Positions 53,039 through 61,912 of a DNA stretch of 64,000 nucleotides are shown here, piece after piece; within the stretch, counting starts at the first letter, position 1, and each line of letters begins with the position of its first letter. The stretch lies in contig DDWT01000012.1 of assembly GCA_002347365.1 (NCBI GenBank), positions 60,557-124,556 on the forward strand, in the 5' to 3' direction. The notes below the pieces were generated by a model. The model was given only the letters and a program-made list of their open reading frames with translations, made no database searches and was not told the origin of the DNA. The position numbers and the translations under genes are program-made. The DNA comes from Actinobacteria bacterium UBA2279 (GTDB taxonomy: Bacteria; Actinomycetota; Coriobacteriia; Anaerosomatales; Anaerosomataceae).

Positions 53039-54226
53039 ATGGCCACCCAGAAGACTGTTTCCGCCACCGGCAACGCCGTAGTCGCTGATGCTATGCGCCA
53101 GTGCAAGCCCGATGTCGTCGCTGCATATCCCATCACCCCGCAGACGACGATCGTCGAGGAGTTTGCAGGGTTTGTCGCAAAGGGCCGCGTTCACACTGAG
53201 TACGTGACTGTCGAGTCCGAGCACTCGGCCATGAGCGCGTGTGTCGGTGCCTCGGCAGCCGGAGCGCGCGTGATGACGGCTACTTCCTCACAGGGCCTCG
53301 CGCTCATGTGGGAGGAGCTTCACATCGCGTCAGGCATGCGTCTTCCGATCATCATGGCGAATGCCAACCGTGCGCTGTCTGCCCCCATCAATATCCACTG
53401 CGATCACGGTGACGCAATGGGCGCCCGCGATGCCGGCTGGGTCATGCTCTTTGCAGAGACCGCTCAGGAGGCGTACGACAACACCATCATGGCGACTCGG
53501 ATCGCCGAGAATCCCGACGTGCTGCTCCCGGTCATGAGCTGCCTGGATGGTTTCATCACCACGCACTCGATCGATCGCGTCGACGTGCTCGACGACGAGA
53601 CGGTCTCCGATTTCGTCGGCGAATACGTCCCCAAGAACGCCCTGCTCGATATCGACCAGCCGGTCACCCACGGCGCTTTCGCGGGTCTCGGCGGTCCGTT
53701 CTTCGAGTTCAAGCGCGCCCAGCGCGACGCCATCGAGCGCTCGCGTGACGTCATCAAGAAGGTCGGCGCTGAGTACAGTGAGCTGTCCGGCCGGCCGTTC
53801 GGCGTTATCGAGACCTGGGGCATGGAAGATGCCGAGCTCGCCATCGTCGTCATCGGTTCGACCGCAGGCAACGCGCGTCACGTCGCGCGTCAGCTGCGCG
53901 CCGATGGCAAGAAGGTCGGCGTCGTCAAAGTGCGCGTCTTCCGTCCGTTCCCGTACGCGGAACTCGCTGCAGCGCTCTCCGGCGTGAAGGCTGTCGCGGT
54001 CATGGACCGTGCCGAGTCCTTTGGCGCCGAGGGTGGACCGCTCTTCCTTGAGGTCCGCAGCGCACTCTACGACGCCGAGAACCGCGTTCCCGTCGTCGGC
54101 TACATCTACGGCCTCGGTGGCAGCGACGTTCGTCTGGATCTTATCGAGCGTGTCTACTCCGACCTGTCCGATATCGCCACCGGCACCGCCCAGCCAGGTG
54201 GACTCGTCTACCTGGGCGCACGGTAG
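53039..54226 (+). CDS. porA: Pyruvate:ferredoxin oxidoreductase, alpha subunit
   Basis: The 395-residue protein has the alpha-subunit signatures YPITPQTTIVEEFA, ESEHSAMSACVGASAAGAR, TSSQGLALM, and a C-terminal VMDRAESFGAEGGPL. It supplies part of the TPP and CoA site. Confidence 0.94.
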   Translation: MATQKTVSATGNAVVADAMRQCKPDVVAAYPITPQTTIVEEFAGFVAKGRVHTEYVTVESEHSAMSACVGASAAGARVMTATSSQGLALMWEELHIASGMRLPIIMANANRALSAPINIHCDHGDAMGARDAGWVMLFAETAQEAYDNTIMATRIAENPDVLLPVMSCLDGFITTHSIDRVDVLDDETVSDFVGEYVPKNALLDIDQPVTHGAFAGLGGPFFEFKRAQRDAIERSRDVIKKVGAEYSELSGRPFGVIETWGMEDAELAIVVIGSTAGNARHVARQLRADGKKVGVVKVRVFRPFPYAELAAALSGVKAVAVMDRAESFGAEGGPLFLEVRSALYDAENRVPVVGYIYGLGGSDVRLDLIERVYSDLSDIATGTAQPGGLVYLGAR

Positions 54227-54240
54227 GAGGGAGGTCACAC

Positions 54241-55170
54241 ATGGCAACACTTAAAGAACTCACTCATCGCGAGGACCGCCTCGAGGGCGGTCACCGCCTC
54301 TGTGCCGGCTGTGGCGCCTCGATCGCCGTCCGCCAGGTCCTTCTCGGCGCCGGTGAGGAGCCAGTCGTGGTCGGTTGTGCGACCGGCTGCCTTGAAGTCT
54401 CGACGACCATCTATCCGTACTCGTCGTGGAAGACCCCGTTCATCCACAACGCGTTCGAGAACTCCGCTGCAACCGTCTCCGGCGTCGAGGCCGCGTTCCA
54501 GGGCCTGAAGCGTGCGGGGAAGATCCCTGCCGATAAGCGCATCAAGTTCGTCGCGTTCGGTGGCGACGGTGGCACCTACGACATCGGACTGCAGTCGCTC
54601 TCCGGTGCGATGGAGCGCGGACACGATATGGTCTATGTCTGCTACGACAACGGTGCGTACATGAACACCGGCATCCAGCGTTCCTCGGCCACGCCGAAGG
54701 GCGCCTGGGCAACCACCTCGCAGGTCGGATCGGCGCAGCAGGGCAAGCAGCAGCGCCGCAAGGACTTGACGGCGATCATGGCTGCTCACGGCATTCCCTA
54801 CGTCGCGCAGGCTTCGATCTCGCACTGGAAGGACCTCACGATGAAGGCCGAGAAGGCCTTCGCAGTGGAAGGCCCGGCGTTCCTCAATGTCTTCGCGCCC
54901 TGCCCACGCGGATGGCGCATTCCCTACAACAAGACCGTCGAGATCGCCAAGGCTGCCGTACAGACAGGCTTCTGGCCTATGTATGAGGTCGAGGACGGCG
55001 TGTGGCGTCAGACCGTCAAGGTGCACAACAAGAAGCCGATCGAGGAGTTCCTCAAGCCACAGGGTCGGTTCAAGCATCTTTTCAAGCCGGAGAACGCCGA
55101 TCTGCTTGCTGAGATCCAGGCCGACGTCGATCGTGCGTACGCCATGATGCTCGCTCGCTGCGAGGCATAG
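54241..55170 (+). CDS. porB: Pyruvate:ferredoxin oxidoreductase, beta subunit
   Basis: The 309-residue protein binds TPP (GGDGGTYDIGLQSL, then DNGAYMNTGIQRS). CAGCG and CATGC fit the cysteines of the beta-subunit cluster. It ends the porGDAB operon, just before a strong terminator. Confidence 0.94.
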   Translation: MATLKELTHREDRLEGGHRLCAGCGASIAVRQVLLGAGEEPVVVGCATGCLEVSTTIYPYSSWKTPFIHNAFENSAATVSGVEAAFQGLKRAGKIPADKRIKFVAFGGDGGTYDIGLQSLSGAMERGHDMVYVCYDNGAYMNTGIQRSSATPKGAWATTSQVGSAQQGKQQRRKDLTAIMAAHGIPYVAQASISHWKDLTMKAEKAFAVEGPAFLNVFAPCPRGWRIPYNKTVEIAKAAVQTGFWPMYEVEDGVWRQTVKVHNKKPIEEFLKPQGRFKHLFKPENADLLAEIQADVDRAYAMMLARCEA

Positions 55171-55211
55171 TCGCGGCTCTGCGCCGCGTGAGGCACTCTA
55201 CTTGCTCGGCA

Positions 55212-55247
55212 ACCAGGGGCTCCGCCACTCTCGGCGGGGTCCCTGGT
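55212..55247 (+). terminator. Rho-independent terminator of porGDAB
   Basis: ACCAGGGGCTCCGCC pairs with GGCGGGGTCCCTGGT across a 6-nt loop, about 40 nt after porB. GTTAT follows. Confidence 0.82.
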
Positions 55248-55300
55248 GTTATCATTACGACAATGAACATCGCTGAGCGTGCTGTGCGAAAGGACCCACG

Positions 55301-56137
55301 ATGAGGCGTCGCGCATACTTGGCCCTGTCCTCTCTGCTGGCGCTCGCCATGCTCGTGAGTTGCACGGCGGCGGGTGGCGACTCAGATACGGCCTCCGTCA
55401 GCGGCGAGCAGCTCAGAGTCTCCGGTTCGGGTACGTGTCTGCCGCTAGTCCGCCTTCTGACCGAGGACTACCCCGGAACATCGGAGTTTGTCTTCCTGCC
55501 CGGCCTCCACTCGGGGGGCGGCATCAAAGGGGTTGCGAATGGCGACCTCGAGATAGGGGCCGTCTCGCGTGAACTGACTGCCGAGGAGGCCGCGCTGGGA
55601 TTGGACTACGCTGTACTCTCCGACGACGGTCTCGTCTTGGCCACACACCCCAGCGTCACGCTCGAAGGGCTCACTACACAGCAGGTCCGTGACATCTACT
55701 CCGGCGTGTACTCGAACTGGTCGGAGCTCGGTGGTCCTGATGTCCCGATCACGATCCTGGATCGCAATGAGGACGAATCCGCGAAGATCATCCTCCGCCA
55801 GTATGTTCTCGGCCCGGACCTCGAGATCACCCCGAGGGCAGTCAATCTGTACTACGAGCCGGACATGATCGAAGGTCTTCAGTCAACCGTCGGCGCGATC
55901 GGGTACTTCTCGCTCGGCTATGGTCTGTCGCAAGGCGTTCCGGTTCGCTATCTCAAGCTTGATGGTGTTGAGGCAAGCGTGGAGAACATACTGAACGGCT
56001 CCTATAGGATGATTCGTCCGCTTGGCGTCGTCACTGCGAGCGATCCTCAGGAGGATATTGCAGCATTCATCGAGTGGGGCAAGAGCGATGCCGCAAGGGA
56101 TCTAATGGAGAGTCGTGGGTTCGCGCCAGCAAAGTGA
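55301..56137 (+). CDS. PstS-like substrate-binding lipoprotein
   Basis: The 278-residue protein has a lipoprotein signal ending LVSC (Cys21) and a phosphate-binding-like periplasmic domain: VSGSGTCLPLVRLLTEDY, LHSGGGIKGVANGDLEIG, IYSGVYSNWSELGG. It resembles PstS but lacks any transporter genes nearby. The next gene, an HD-GYP receptor, starts 10 nt after its stop. It may be a ligand-binding partner of that receptor. Phosphate is only the default ligand. Confidence 0.85.
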   Translation: MRRRAYLALSSLLALAMLVSCTAAGGDSDTASVSGEQLRVSGSGTCLPLVRLLTEDYPGTSEFVFLPGLHSGGGIKGVANGDLEIGAVSRELTAEEAALGLDYAVLSDDGLVLATHPSVTLEGLTTQQVRDIYSGVYSNWSELGGPDVPITILDRNEDESAKIILRQYVLGPDLEITPRAVNLYYEPDMIEGLQSTVGAIGYFSLGYGLSQGVPVRYLKLDGVEASVENILNGSYRMIRPLGVVTASDPQEDIAAFIEWGKSDAARDLMESRGFAPAK

Positions 56138-56147
56138 CGAGAGTCGG

Positions 56148-58745
56148 ATGACACTAAACCCGTTCGGAAAGCATCTGCACAACCAGATCATCGTCCCGCT
56201 AGTCGTGGCGTCTTTGGTGGTCGGCGTGGTGGCGACTCTCGTCGCCTGGACTCTTCTCGATCAGATAATCAGAAGTTGGATCGACGAGGCCGCGACTGCG
56301 ACATCTGCGAGCGTGGTTGCCCGCTTCGATGACAAGAGTCAAGAGATGCAGCGGGCGATCAAGCTGGTCGCCGAGAACCCCCGTTTCGTAGACGCCGTGA
56401 AGAGTGGCGATTCTATGGCGATCTCGGCGCAGCTCGTTGGCATCAATCAGGCACTCGACGCTCCGAGATCCGGCTATGAGATGATCGAGACCAGCAACCT
56501 GATGCTGCTCGATGACACCGGCAGGGTCGTCGCCTCAACCGGGGGTCTTGGGATCGCACCGGGCATCACGCCTCTGGGCAGCGGTGAGCGCAACTGGGTG
56601 GGCCTGGCCATGAGCCACCCGCTGATGATAGAGCTTCAAGGCAGAGACACACTCACTGCCCTTGAACCTGTGAAGGGTCCCGATCAGGCCGTGTACGCCT
56701 TGGCGTACTCGGAGATCGTGGACGATGCATTCGTGGTTGACCTGAGTACGGGTGAGCAAGCAGGTCTTGCGCTTTACGACTCCGATTTCGTCCCCATCGG
56801 CGTGAACGTCCCCGATGAGTTGGGTGGAGCGCAGATGGCGGCCGCACTCAAATCGCCCACGAGCACGGTGCTCGAAGTGCTTGCATCAGCACGGCAGACC
56901 CCCGGCGTCGCGGCGACGCGCAAACTCGTCTTCTCCGGAACCGAGTATCGTGTCGTTGCGAAGCAGGTGCTCTTCGAAAACGATCCGACACGCACTGCCA
57001 CCTACCTCGTGACGGTGCTAGGTACCGGCGTGGCCGAGCAGACCCGTGTGACGACTCGCAATCTGATCATGCTGTGGTCTGTTGTGGCAGTCGGCGCACT
57101 GCTCGGACTGAACTGGTGGGTCGCGCGTCGCGTCTCCGATCCGCTGACTACGCTGTCAGAGAGCGTGGCCCTTGTTGCCGAGGGCGATTTCTCAACCAAA
57201 GTGACGTCCGAGGGCTCCAATGAAGTCTCTCAGCTAAGCGACAACTTCAACCGTATGACCGACTCGCTTCGCGATCGCACTGAGAGTCTGACCAAGAAGG
57301 TGCTCGAACTCGCGACTCTCTACGAGATGAGCCGGGCACTGGGATCGACGCTGGATCTGGAGATACTGCTCGATTCGGTGCTCGATTCAGCTATGCGTAT
57401 CTTCAATGTCGAGATCGGCTATGTGACGCTTCGTGACCGGGAGACCGGTGAGTTGCATGTCAGCGCCTGGCGTGGAGGCGGTCTGGCGCGTGCCGATGAA
57501 GCTGCGGTGCGAGCGTCTATGTCGGAGTGGGTCATCCGAGAGGGACGGCCGCTCATCTTCAACCCGCCGCGCGATGGCGAAGAGAATCGAGTCGACACGC
57601 TGAGTGGAGCGCTGGCCGCGCTCTGCGTCCCGCTTATATCAAGCGAGGGTACGCTGGGCGCCATCACTGTAGGTAGCCGTGACTCAGCACAGAGATTCAC
57701 GAGCGATGACGTGCGGTTGCTCGCCACGATCGCGAACCACGTGACGATAGCCATCGGCAACATCGAGCTGTTCTCGAGCCTCCAGGAGGCGTACCTCGCA
57801 ACTGTCCGTGCACTCGCGACCGCGGTCGATGCAAAAGACCCCTACACCCGGGGCCACTCGGACCGTGTCGCGCAGTTCGCGCTCGTCATTGCGGATAGCA
57901 TGGGGCTCTCGGTAGAACAACGCATCGCCCTGGAGATGGCCGCGTATCTGCATGACATCGGCAAGATCGGTATCTCAGAAGACATCCTGCTCAAGCCGGG
58001 CAAGCTCACCGATGAAGAGATGGCCCAGATGCGACACCACCCGCTCATCGGCGCGAACATCTTGCGTCCGGTCGCGTTTCCCTGGCCGATCGCACCGATC
58101 GTTCGCCACCATCACGAGCACTACGACGGGGCGGGTTACCCTGCGGGCCTGAAGGGCGAAGAGATACCGCTGTTGGCGCGTGTGCTCACTGTGGCCGATG
58201 CCTTCGAGGCTATGGTCGCCGACCGGCCCTACCGTCGCGGAAGGTCGCAGCAAGACGCGATCCTCGAGTTGCGTCGTTGTTCGGGCAGTCATTTCGATCC
58301 CCGGGCGGTGGAGGCCTTCATCCGTGTTCTTGAGCACGAAGCTATCGACGAGCAGCCGGAGGACGACGCTCAGGAAGACGATACCGGTAGCGAAGAGAAG
58401 TATGCGGTCTTCGTGGCGGTCGCCGACGGCATGATCTCCGGTTTCCGTCGTCTTGGCGGACCTCGTTTGGCCACCAACCTTGAGCGTGACCTGAATCTGC
58501 GCTTTGCCGAGCAGGACCTGTCATTCACCGTGACTGCCGGACATCTCAATGTAGTCGGAGACGGCGGACTGCTCGATCAGGAGCAGATGGACGACATGCG
58601 TCGCGCGATGAAGGTGATCACCTTCGCAATGGAGCGCACGTCCGGCACGAGCCTTGTCGAGCACTTCTACACCGAGGCGCTTGATGCACTGCCCGAGCGC
58701 ATGCGCCAGCTGGCGACCCAGATGTGTCTGCTCAATCCCATCTAG
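56148..58745 (+). CDS. Membrane receptor with HAMP, GAF and HD-GYP domains (c-di-GMP phosphodiesterase) and an unassigned C-terminal domain
   Basis: The 865-residue protein has a membrane helix at about residues 14-37, an extracytoplasmic sensor region to about 300, a second helix (MLWSVVAVGALLGLNWWVA), HAMP, then GAF (about 395-550), then an HD-GYP domain with AAYLHDIGKIGI, HHEHYDGAGYPAGLKGEEIP and the conserved ADAFEAM. About 120 residues follow at the C-terminus (AVADGMISGFRRLGGPR, then TVTAGHLNVVGDGGLL) that I cannot assign. It hydrolyses c-di-GMP. The start is ATG 56148; the longer frame from 56115 overlaps the lipoprotein. Confidence 0.9.
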   Translation: MTLNPFGKHLHNQIIVPLVVASLVVGVVATLVAWTLLDQIIRSWIDEAATATSASVVARFDDKSQEMQRAIKLVAENPRFVDAVKSGDSMAISAQLVGINQALDAPRSGYEMIETSNLMLLDDTGRVVASTGGLGIAPGITPLGSGERNWVGLAMSHPLMIELQGRDTLTALEPVKGPDQAVYALAYSEIVDDAFVVDLSTGEQAGLALYDSDFVPIGVNVPDELGGAQMAAALKSPTSTVLEVLASARQTPGVAATRKLVFSGTEYRVVAKQVLFENDPTRTATYLVTVLGTGVAEQTRVTTRNLIMLWSVVAVGALLGLNWWVARRVSDPLTTLSESVALVAEGDFSTKVTSEGSNEVSQLSDNFNRMTDSLRDRTESLTKKVLELATLYEMSRALGSTLDLEILLDSVLDSAMRIFNVEIGYVTLRDRETGELHVSAWRGGGLARADEAAVRASMSEWVIREGRPLIFNPPRDGEENRVDTLSGALAALCVPLISSEGTLGAITVGSRDSAQRFTSDDVRLLATIANHVTIAIGNIELFSSLQEAYLATVRALATAVDAKDPYTRGHSDRVAQFALVIADSMGLSVEQRIALEMAAYLHDIGKIGISEDILLKPGKLTDEEMAQMRHHPLIGANILRPVAFPWPIAPIVRHHHEHYDGAGYPAGLKGEEIPLLARVLTVADAFEAMVADRPYRRGRSQQDAILELRRCSGSHFDPRAVEAFIRVLEHEAIDEQPEDDAQEDDTGSEEKYAVFVAVADGMISGFRRLGGPRLATNLERDLNLRFAEQDLSFTVTAGHLNVVGDGGLLDQEQMDDMRRAMKVITFAMERTSGTSLVEHFYTEALDALPERMRQLATQMCLLNPI

Positions 58746-58749
58746 GAAA

Positions 58750-58779
58750 CGTACGGGGTGCGACGTCGCACCCCGTACG
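58750..58779. terminator. Perfect 30-bp palindrome after the HD-GYP gene
   Basis: CGTACGGGGTGCGAC joins its exact complement GTCGCACCCCGTACG, 5 nt after the stop. It could stop transcription. The arms end in CGTACGG, which recurs at 58816-58822 (TGTACGG) and 58827-58833 near the lysC promoter, so an operator is possible. A -10-like TACACT is at 58791-58796. Confidence 0.6.
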
Positions 58780-58861
58780 GCAAATGCTGGTACACTATCT
58801 CCCAATCTCGTGGCCTGTACGGCTTTCGTACGGCGCACTGCAGGTGGGTTGGGGATGACGG

Positions 58862-60121
58862 ATGGCCCTCATCGTTCAGAAGTTCGGTGGCACGTCGGTT
58901 GGCACGACCGACCGGATACGTGCGGTCGCCAAACGAATCGTTGCCACGCGTGACGCGGGAAACGACTGCGTTGCTGTCGTATCCGCTATGGGGGACGTCA
59001 CCGACGAGCTGCTCTCGCTTGCCGAGGCGGTGAACCCCGAGCCTCCCGAGCGCGAGATGGACATGCTGCTGGCGACAGGCGAGCAGGTCACCATCGCGCT
59101 GCTGGCGATGGCTATTCACTCGCTTGGCCACGAGGCCATATCGTTCACCGGCGCGCAGGTCGGCATCGTCACCGATGCAGGTCACACCAAGGCGCGCATA
59201 CAGGAAGTCAAAGGCGACTGCGTGCGTGAAGCACTTGCGGAGGGCCGCATCGTCATCGTCGCGGGCTTCCAGGGCCGCACTCCCGAAGGCCAGATAACCA
59301 CGCTCGGCCGCGGCGGGTCGGACACGACCGCCGTCGCGATCGCCGCCGGCATAGCCGCCGACGTTTGCGAGATATACACGGATGTCGACGGTGTCTTCAC
59401 GGCTGACCCGCGGGTCGTGCCCGATGCACGGAAGGTCGACACCATCTCCTATGAGGAGATGCTTGAGATGGCCGCCACCGGTGCGCGTGTGCTTCAGCTG
59501 CGCGCGGTGGAGTTCGGCCGGAATCATGGAGTGGTCATCCACGTCAGGTCCAGCTTCAACGACCTGCCGGGAACCGTCGTCAAGGAGGCTGACGCGTCAA
59601 TGGAGCAGGCAATCATCTCCGGTGTCACGCATGACACTTCTGAGGTCAAGATCACCATCCGCGACGTTCCGGACCAGCCGGGTGTCGCGGCACAGGTCTT
59701 CTCCGCACTGGCCGAAGCCAACTGCAACGTCGACATGATCGTGCAGAACGTCTCCGAGGAGGGCAGTACGGACATCTCCTTCACCATCCCGAAGGAGGAC
59801 CTCGTCAGGGCGAAGCGCACTGTCGAGGCCGCGGTGAGGCATCTCGGGGCCCGCACCTGGTCGGTGGACGAATCGATTGCGAAGGTCTCACTGGTCGGTG
59901 CAGGAATGAAGACCCATCCCGGGATCGCTGCGCAAATGTTCAACGCCCTGGCTGAGGCGGGCGTGAATATCGACATGATCTCCACATCATCCATCCGTGT
60001 CTCTTGCGTGATCGGCGCCGACCAGGCGGACCAGGCTGTGCTGGCGCTTCACTCAAGCTTCGGACTATCGGACGAGGATGTGCGCGCCGAGACCGCTCCC
60101 ACTGCCGGAGGGGGTAACTGA
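58862..60121 (+). CDS. lysC: Aspartate kinase
   Basis: The 419-residue protein is a class II-like aspartokinase: QKFGGTSVG, AGFQGRT, GRGGSDTTAVAIAA, YTDVDGVFTADPR, and two ACT domains from about residue 255 (RDVPDQPGVAAQVFSALAEANCNVDMIVQNVS). It makes aspartyl phosphate for lysine, threonine and methionine. The ACT domains imply feedback control. The stop overlaps the asd start (TGATG). The 116-nt leader shows no lysine riboswitch. Confidence 0.96.
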   Translation: MALIVQKFGGTSVGTTDRIRAVAKRIVATRDAGNDCVAVVSAMGDVTDELLSLAEAVNPEPPEREMDMLLATGEQVTIALLAMAIHSLGHEAISFTGAQVGIVTDAGHTKARIQEVKGDCVREALAEGRIVIVAGFQGRTPEGQITTLGRGGSDTTAVAIAAGIAADVCEIYTDVDGVFTADPRVVPDARKVDTISYEEMLEMAATGARVLQLRAVEFGRNHGVVIHVRSSFNDLPGTVVKEADASMEQAIISGVTHDTSEVKITIRDVPDQPGVAAQVFSALAEANCNVDMIVQNVSEEGSTDISFTIPKEDLVRAKRTVEAAVRHLGARTWSVDESIAKVSLVGAGMKTHPGIAAQMFNALAEAGVNIDMISTSSIRVSCVIGADQADQAVLALHSSFGLSDEDVRAETAPTAGGGN

Positions 60122-61146
60122 TGTCCTGGAGCAGAGTCATGCCTGCCCGCCCCGTGGTGGCCGTCGCAGGAGTGACCGGGGCGGTGGGGATCGAGATGCT
60201 GAAGACTCTCGAGCAGAGGGGATTTCCGGCGTCGCGTGTCGTCGCACTCGCCTCATCGCGCTCAGCTGGCAAACGTCTACCCTTCGCCAATGGCGAGCTG
60301 ATCGTCGAGGAGATGACCGAGTCATCCTTCGAGGGAGTGCATATCGCGCTCTTCTCGGCAGGAGCTGCTGTGAGCAAGGCGATGGCGCCCGCCGCCAATG
60401 CGGCCGGGTGTGTCGTGATCGACAACTCGTCCGCGTTCCGGATGGACGACACCGTGCCCCTCGTCGTACCCGAGGTGAACGCGTCCGATCTGGCGTGGCA
60501 CTCCGGTGTCATCGCCAATCCGAACTGCTCGACTATCCAGATGGTTGTCGTGCTCAGCCCCCTGCATGAGATCGCGCCTATTCGGCGGGTGGTCGTCTCG
60601 ACCTACCAGGCTACCAGCGGTGCCGGGCAGGCCGCGATGGACGAGCTCTACGACCAGACGCGGGACTTTCTGGAGGGCCGTGAGCTCGCGCCCGCCGCGT
60701 TCGCGCACCGCATCGCGTTCAACTGCATCCCGCAGATCGATGTCTTCCTCAACGACGGTTCAACCAAAGAGGAATGGAAGATGGTCGTGGAGACGAAGAA
60801 GATCATGCACGCTCCACAGGTCGAGATCGCGGCGACGTGCGTGCGTGTTCCGGTGCTGCGCTGCCATTCAGAGTGTCTCAACATCGAGTTCGAAGCCGAC
60901 GTCACGGTGGCTGAAGCCCGTGCAGCGTTGGAATCTGCATCGGGCATCACGGTGATCGATGATCCGGTATCGCTCTCATACCCGATGCCCGCTCTTCTCG
61001 AGGGCAGTGACGATGTGTACGTCGGTAGGCTGCGCGCAGATGAGAGCGTCTCGCACGGTCTCGCACTGTGGATCGTGGCCGACCAGCTCCGCAAGGGTGC
61101 GGCGCTAAACGCCGTTCAGATAGCCGAAGCATTGCTCCCGCGTTAA
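60121..61146 (+). CDS. asd: Aspartate-semialdehyde dehydrogenase
   Basis: The 341-residue protein has AVAGVTGAVGIEML for NADP, SNPNC-type NPNCSTIQM with catalytic Cys136, and QATSGAGQAAMDEL. It reduces aspartyl phosphate to the semialdehyde. An internal ATG at 60139 is another possible start. It ends the lysC-asd unit. Confidence 0.95.
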   Translation: MSWSRVMPARPVVAVAGVTGAVGIEMLKTLEQRGFPASRVVALASSRSAGKRLPFANGELIVEEMTESSFEGVHIALFSAGAAVSKAMAPAANAAGCVVIDNSSAFRMDDTVPLVVPEVNASDLAWHSGVIANPNCSTIQMVVVLSPLHEIAPIRRVVVSTYQATSGAGQAAMDELYDQTRDFLEGRELAPAAFAHRIAFNCIPQIDVFLNDGSTKEEWKMVVETKKIMHAPQVEIAATCVRVPVLRCHSECLNIEFEADVTVAEARAALESASGITVIDDPVSLSYPMPALLEGSDDVYVGRLRADESVSHGLALWIVADQLRKGAALNAVQIAEALLPR

Positions 61147-61157
61147 TATTAAGGAAC

Positions 61158-61193
61158 GAGACCGCAACGCACCGCAGCCTGAAGCGTTGTCTC
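61158..61193 (+). terminator. Bulged hairpin after asd
   Basis: GAGAC/GTCTC and AACGC/GCGTT pair with a 3-nt bulge. TTGTC follows. It may terminate lysC-asd. Confidence 0.4.
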
Positions 61194-61231
61194 TTGTCAA
61201 AGGGGCATTCTATGAGGGGAGCTGTGTGACT

Positions 61232-61912
61232 ATGACGGAATCCAGCGTTCTCATCGTCGAGGACGACGCCACGATCGCCCGGTTTGTCGAGCTGGAGCTT
61301 GAGCACGAAGGATACGGCGTGTTGAGGGCAGGAGACGGCCCGTCGGCGATCGACCTCATGGACGGCAACGACGTGGATCTCGTCATCCTCGACCTTATGT
61401 TGCCCGGCATCGACGGCATCGATGTGGCGAAGCACATCCGCAAGCGCGGGTCTGATGTGCCGATCTTGATGCTGACCGCTCGCGCCGAGACGCACGACGT
61501 CGTCTCGGGGTTCGAAGCCGGTGCCGATGATTACCTGCGCAAGCCGTTCGAGGTGCCGGAACTTCTGTCGCGCGTGCGGGCATTGCTCAAGCGGGCGAAG
61601 GCCGCGGAGCCGAACGCACCGTATGAAGCTTCAGGCGTTCGTATCGACGTGGACAAACGCGAGGCAACGCTCGAAGGCATGGCGCTCGATCTGACTGCAA
61701 AGGAATTCGATCTTCTGTGCTACCTGGTGCAAAACGCCGGACGTGTGATCTCTCGCGATGAGATACTTGAGGCGGTCTGGGGCGGCCAGCACGCGACGGA
61801 CAGCAATGTCATTGAAGTGTTCGTTTGCCACCTCCGCAACAAGATCGGCGATCGCGACAACAAGGTCATTCAGACGATCCGGGGAGTCGGATACTTCTTC
61901 GCGAGGGGATAG
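61232..61912 (+). CDS. OmpR/PhoB-family response regulator
   Basis: The 226-residue regulator has a receiver domain with VEDDA, phospho-acceptor Asp54 in VILDLMLPG, TAR and RKPF, and a winged helix with LTAKEFDLLCYLVQNAGRV and RGVGYFF. It probably pairs with the kinase that starts at the next base. A GTG at 61226 with GGGGAG 4 nt upstream is a possible alternative start. Confidence 0.93.
   Translation: MTESSVLIVEDDATIARFVELELEHEGYGVLRAGDGPSAIDLMDGNDVDLVILDLMLPGIDGIDVAKHIRKRGSDVPILMLTARAETHDVVSGFEAGADDYLRKPFEVPELLSRVRALLKRAKAAEPNAPYEASGVRIDVDKREATLEGMALDLTAKEFDLLCYLVQNAGRVISRDEILEAVWGGQHATDSNVIEVFVCHLRNKIGDRDNKVIQTIRGVGYFFARG

Noticed and set aside
58746..58861. Lysine riboswitch before lysC
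   Set aside because: The gap is only 116 nt and is taken up by a simple palindrome and a small hairpin; the multi-helix lysine aptamer would need more.
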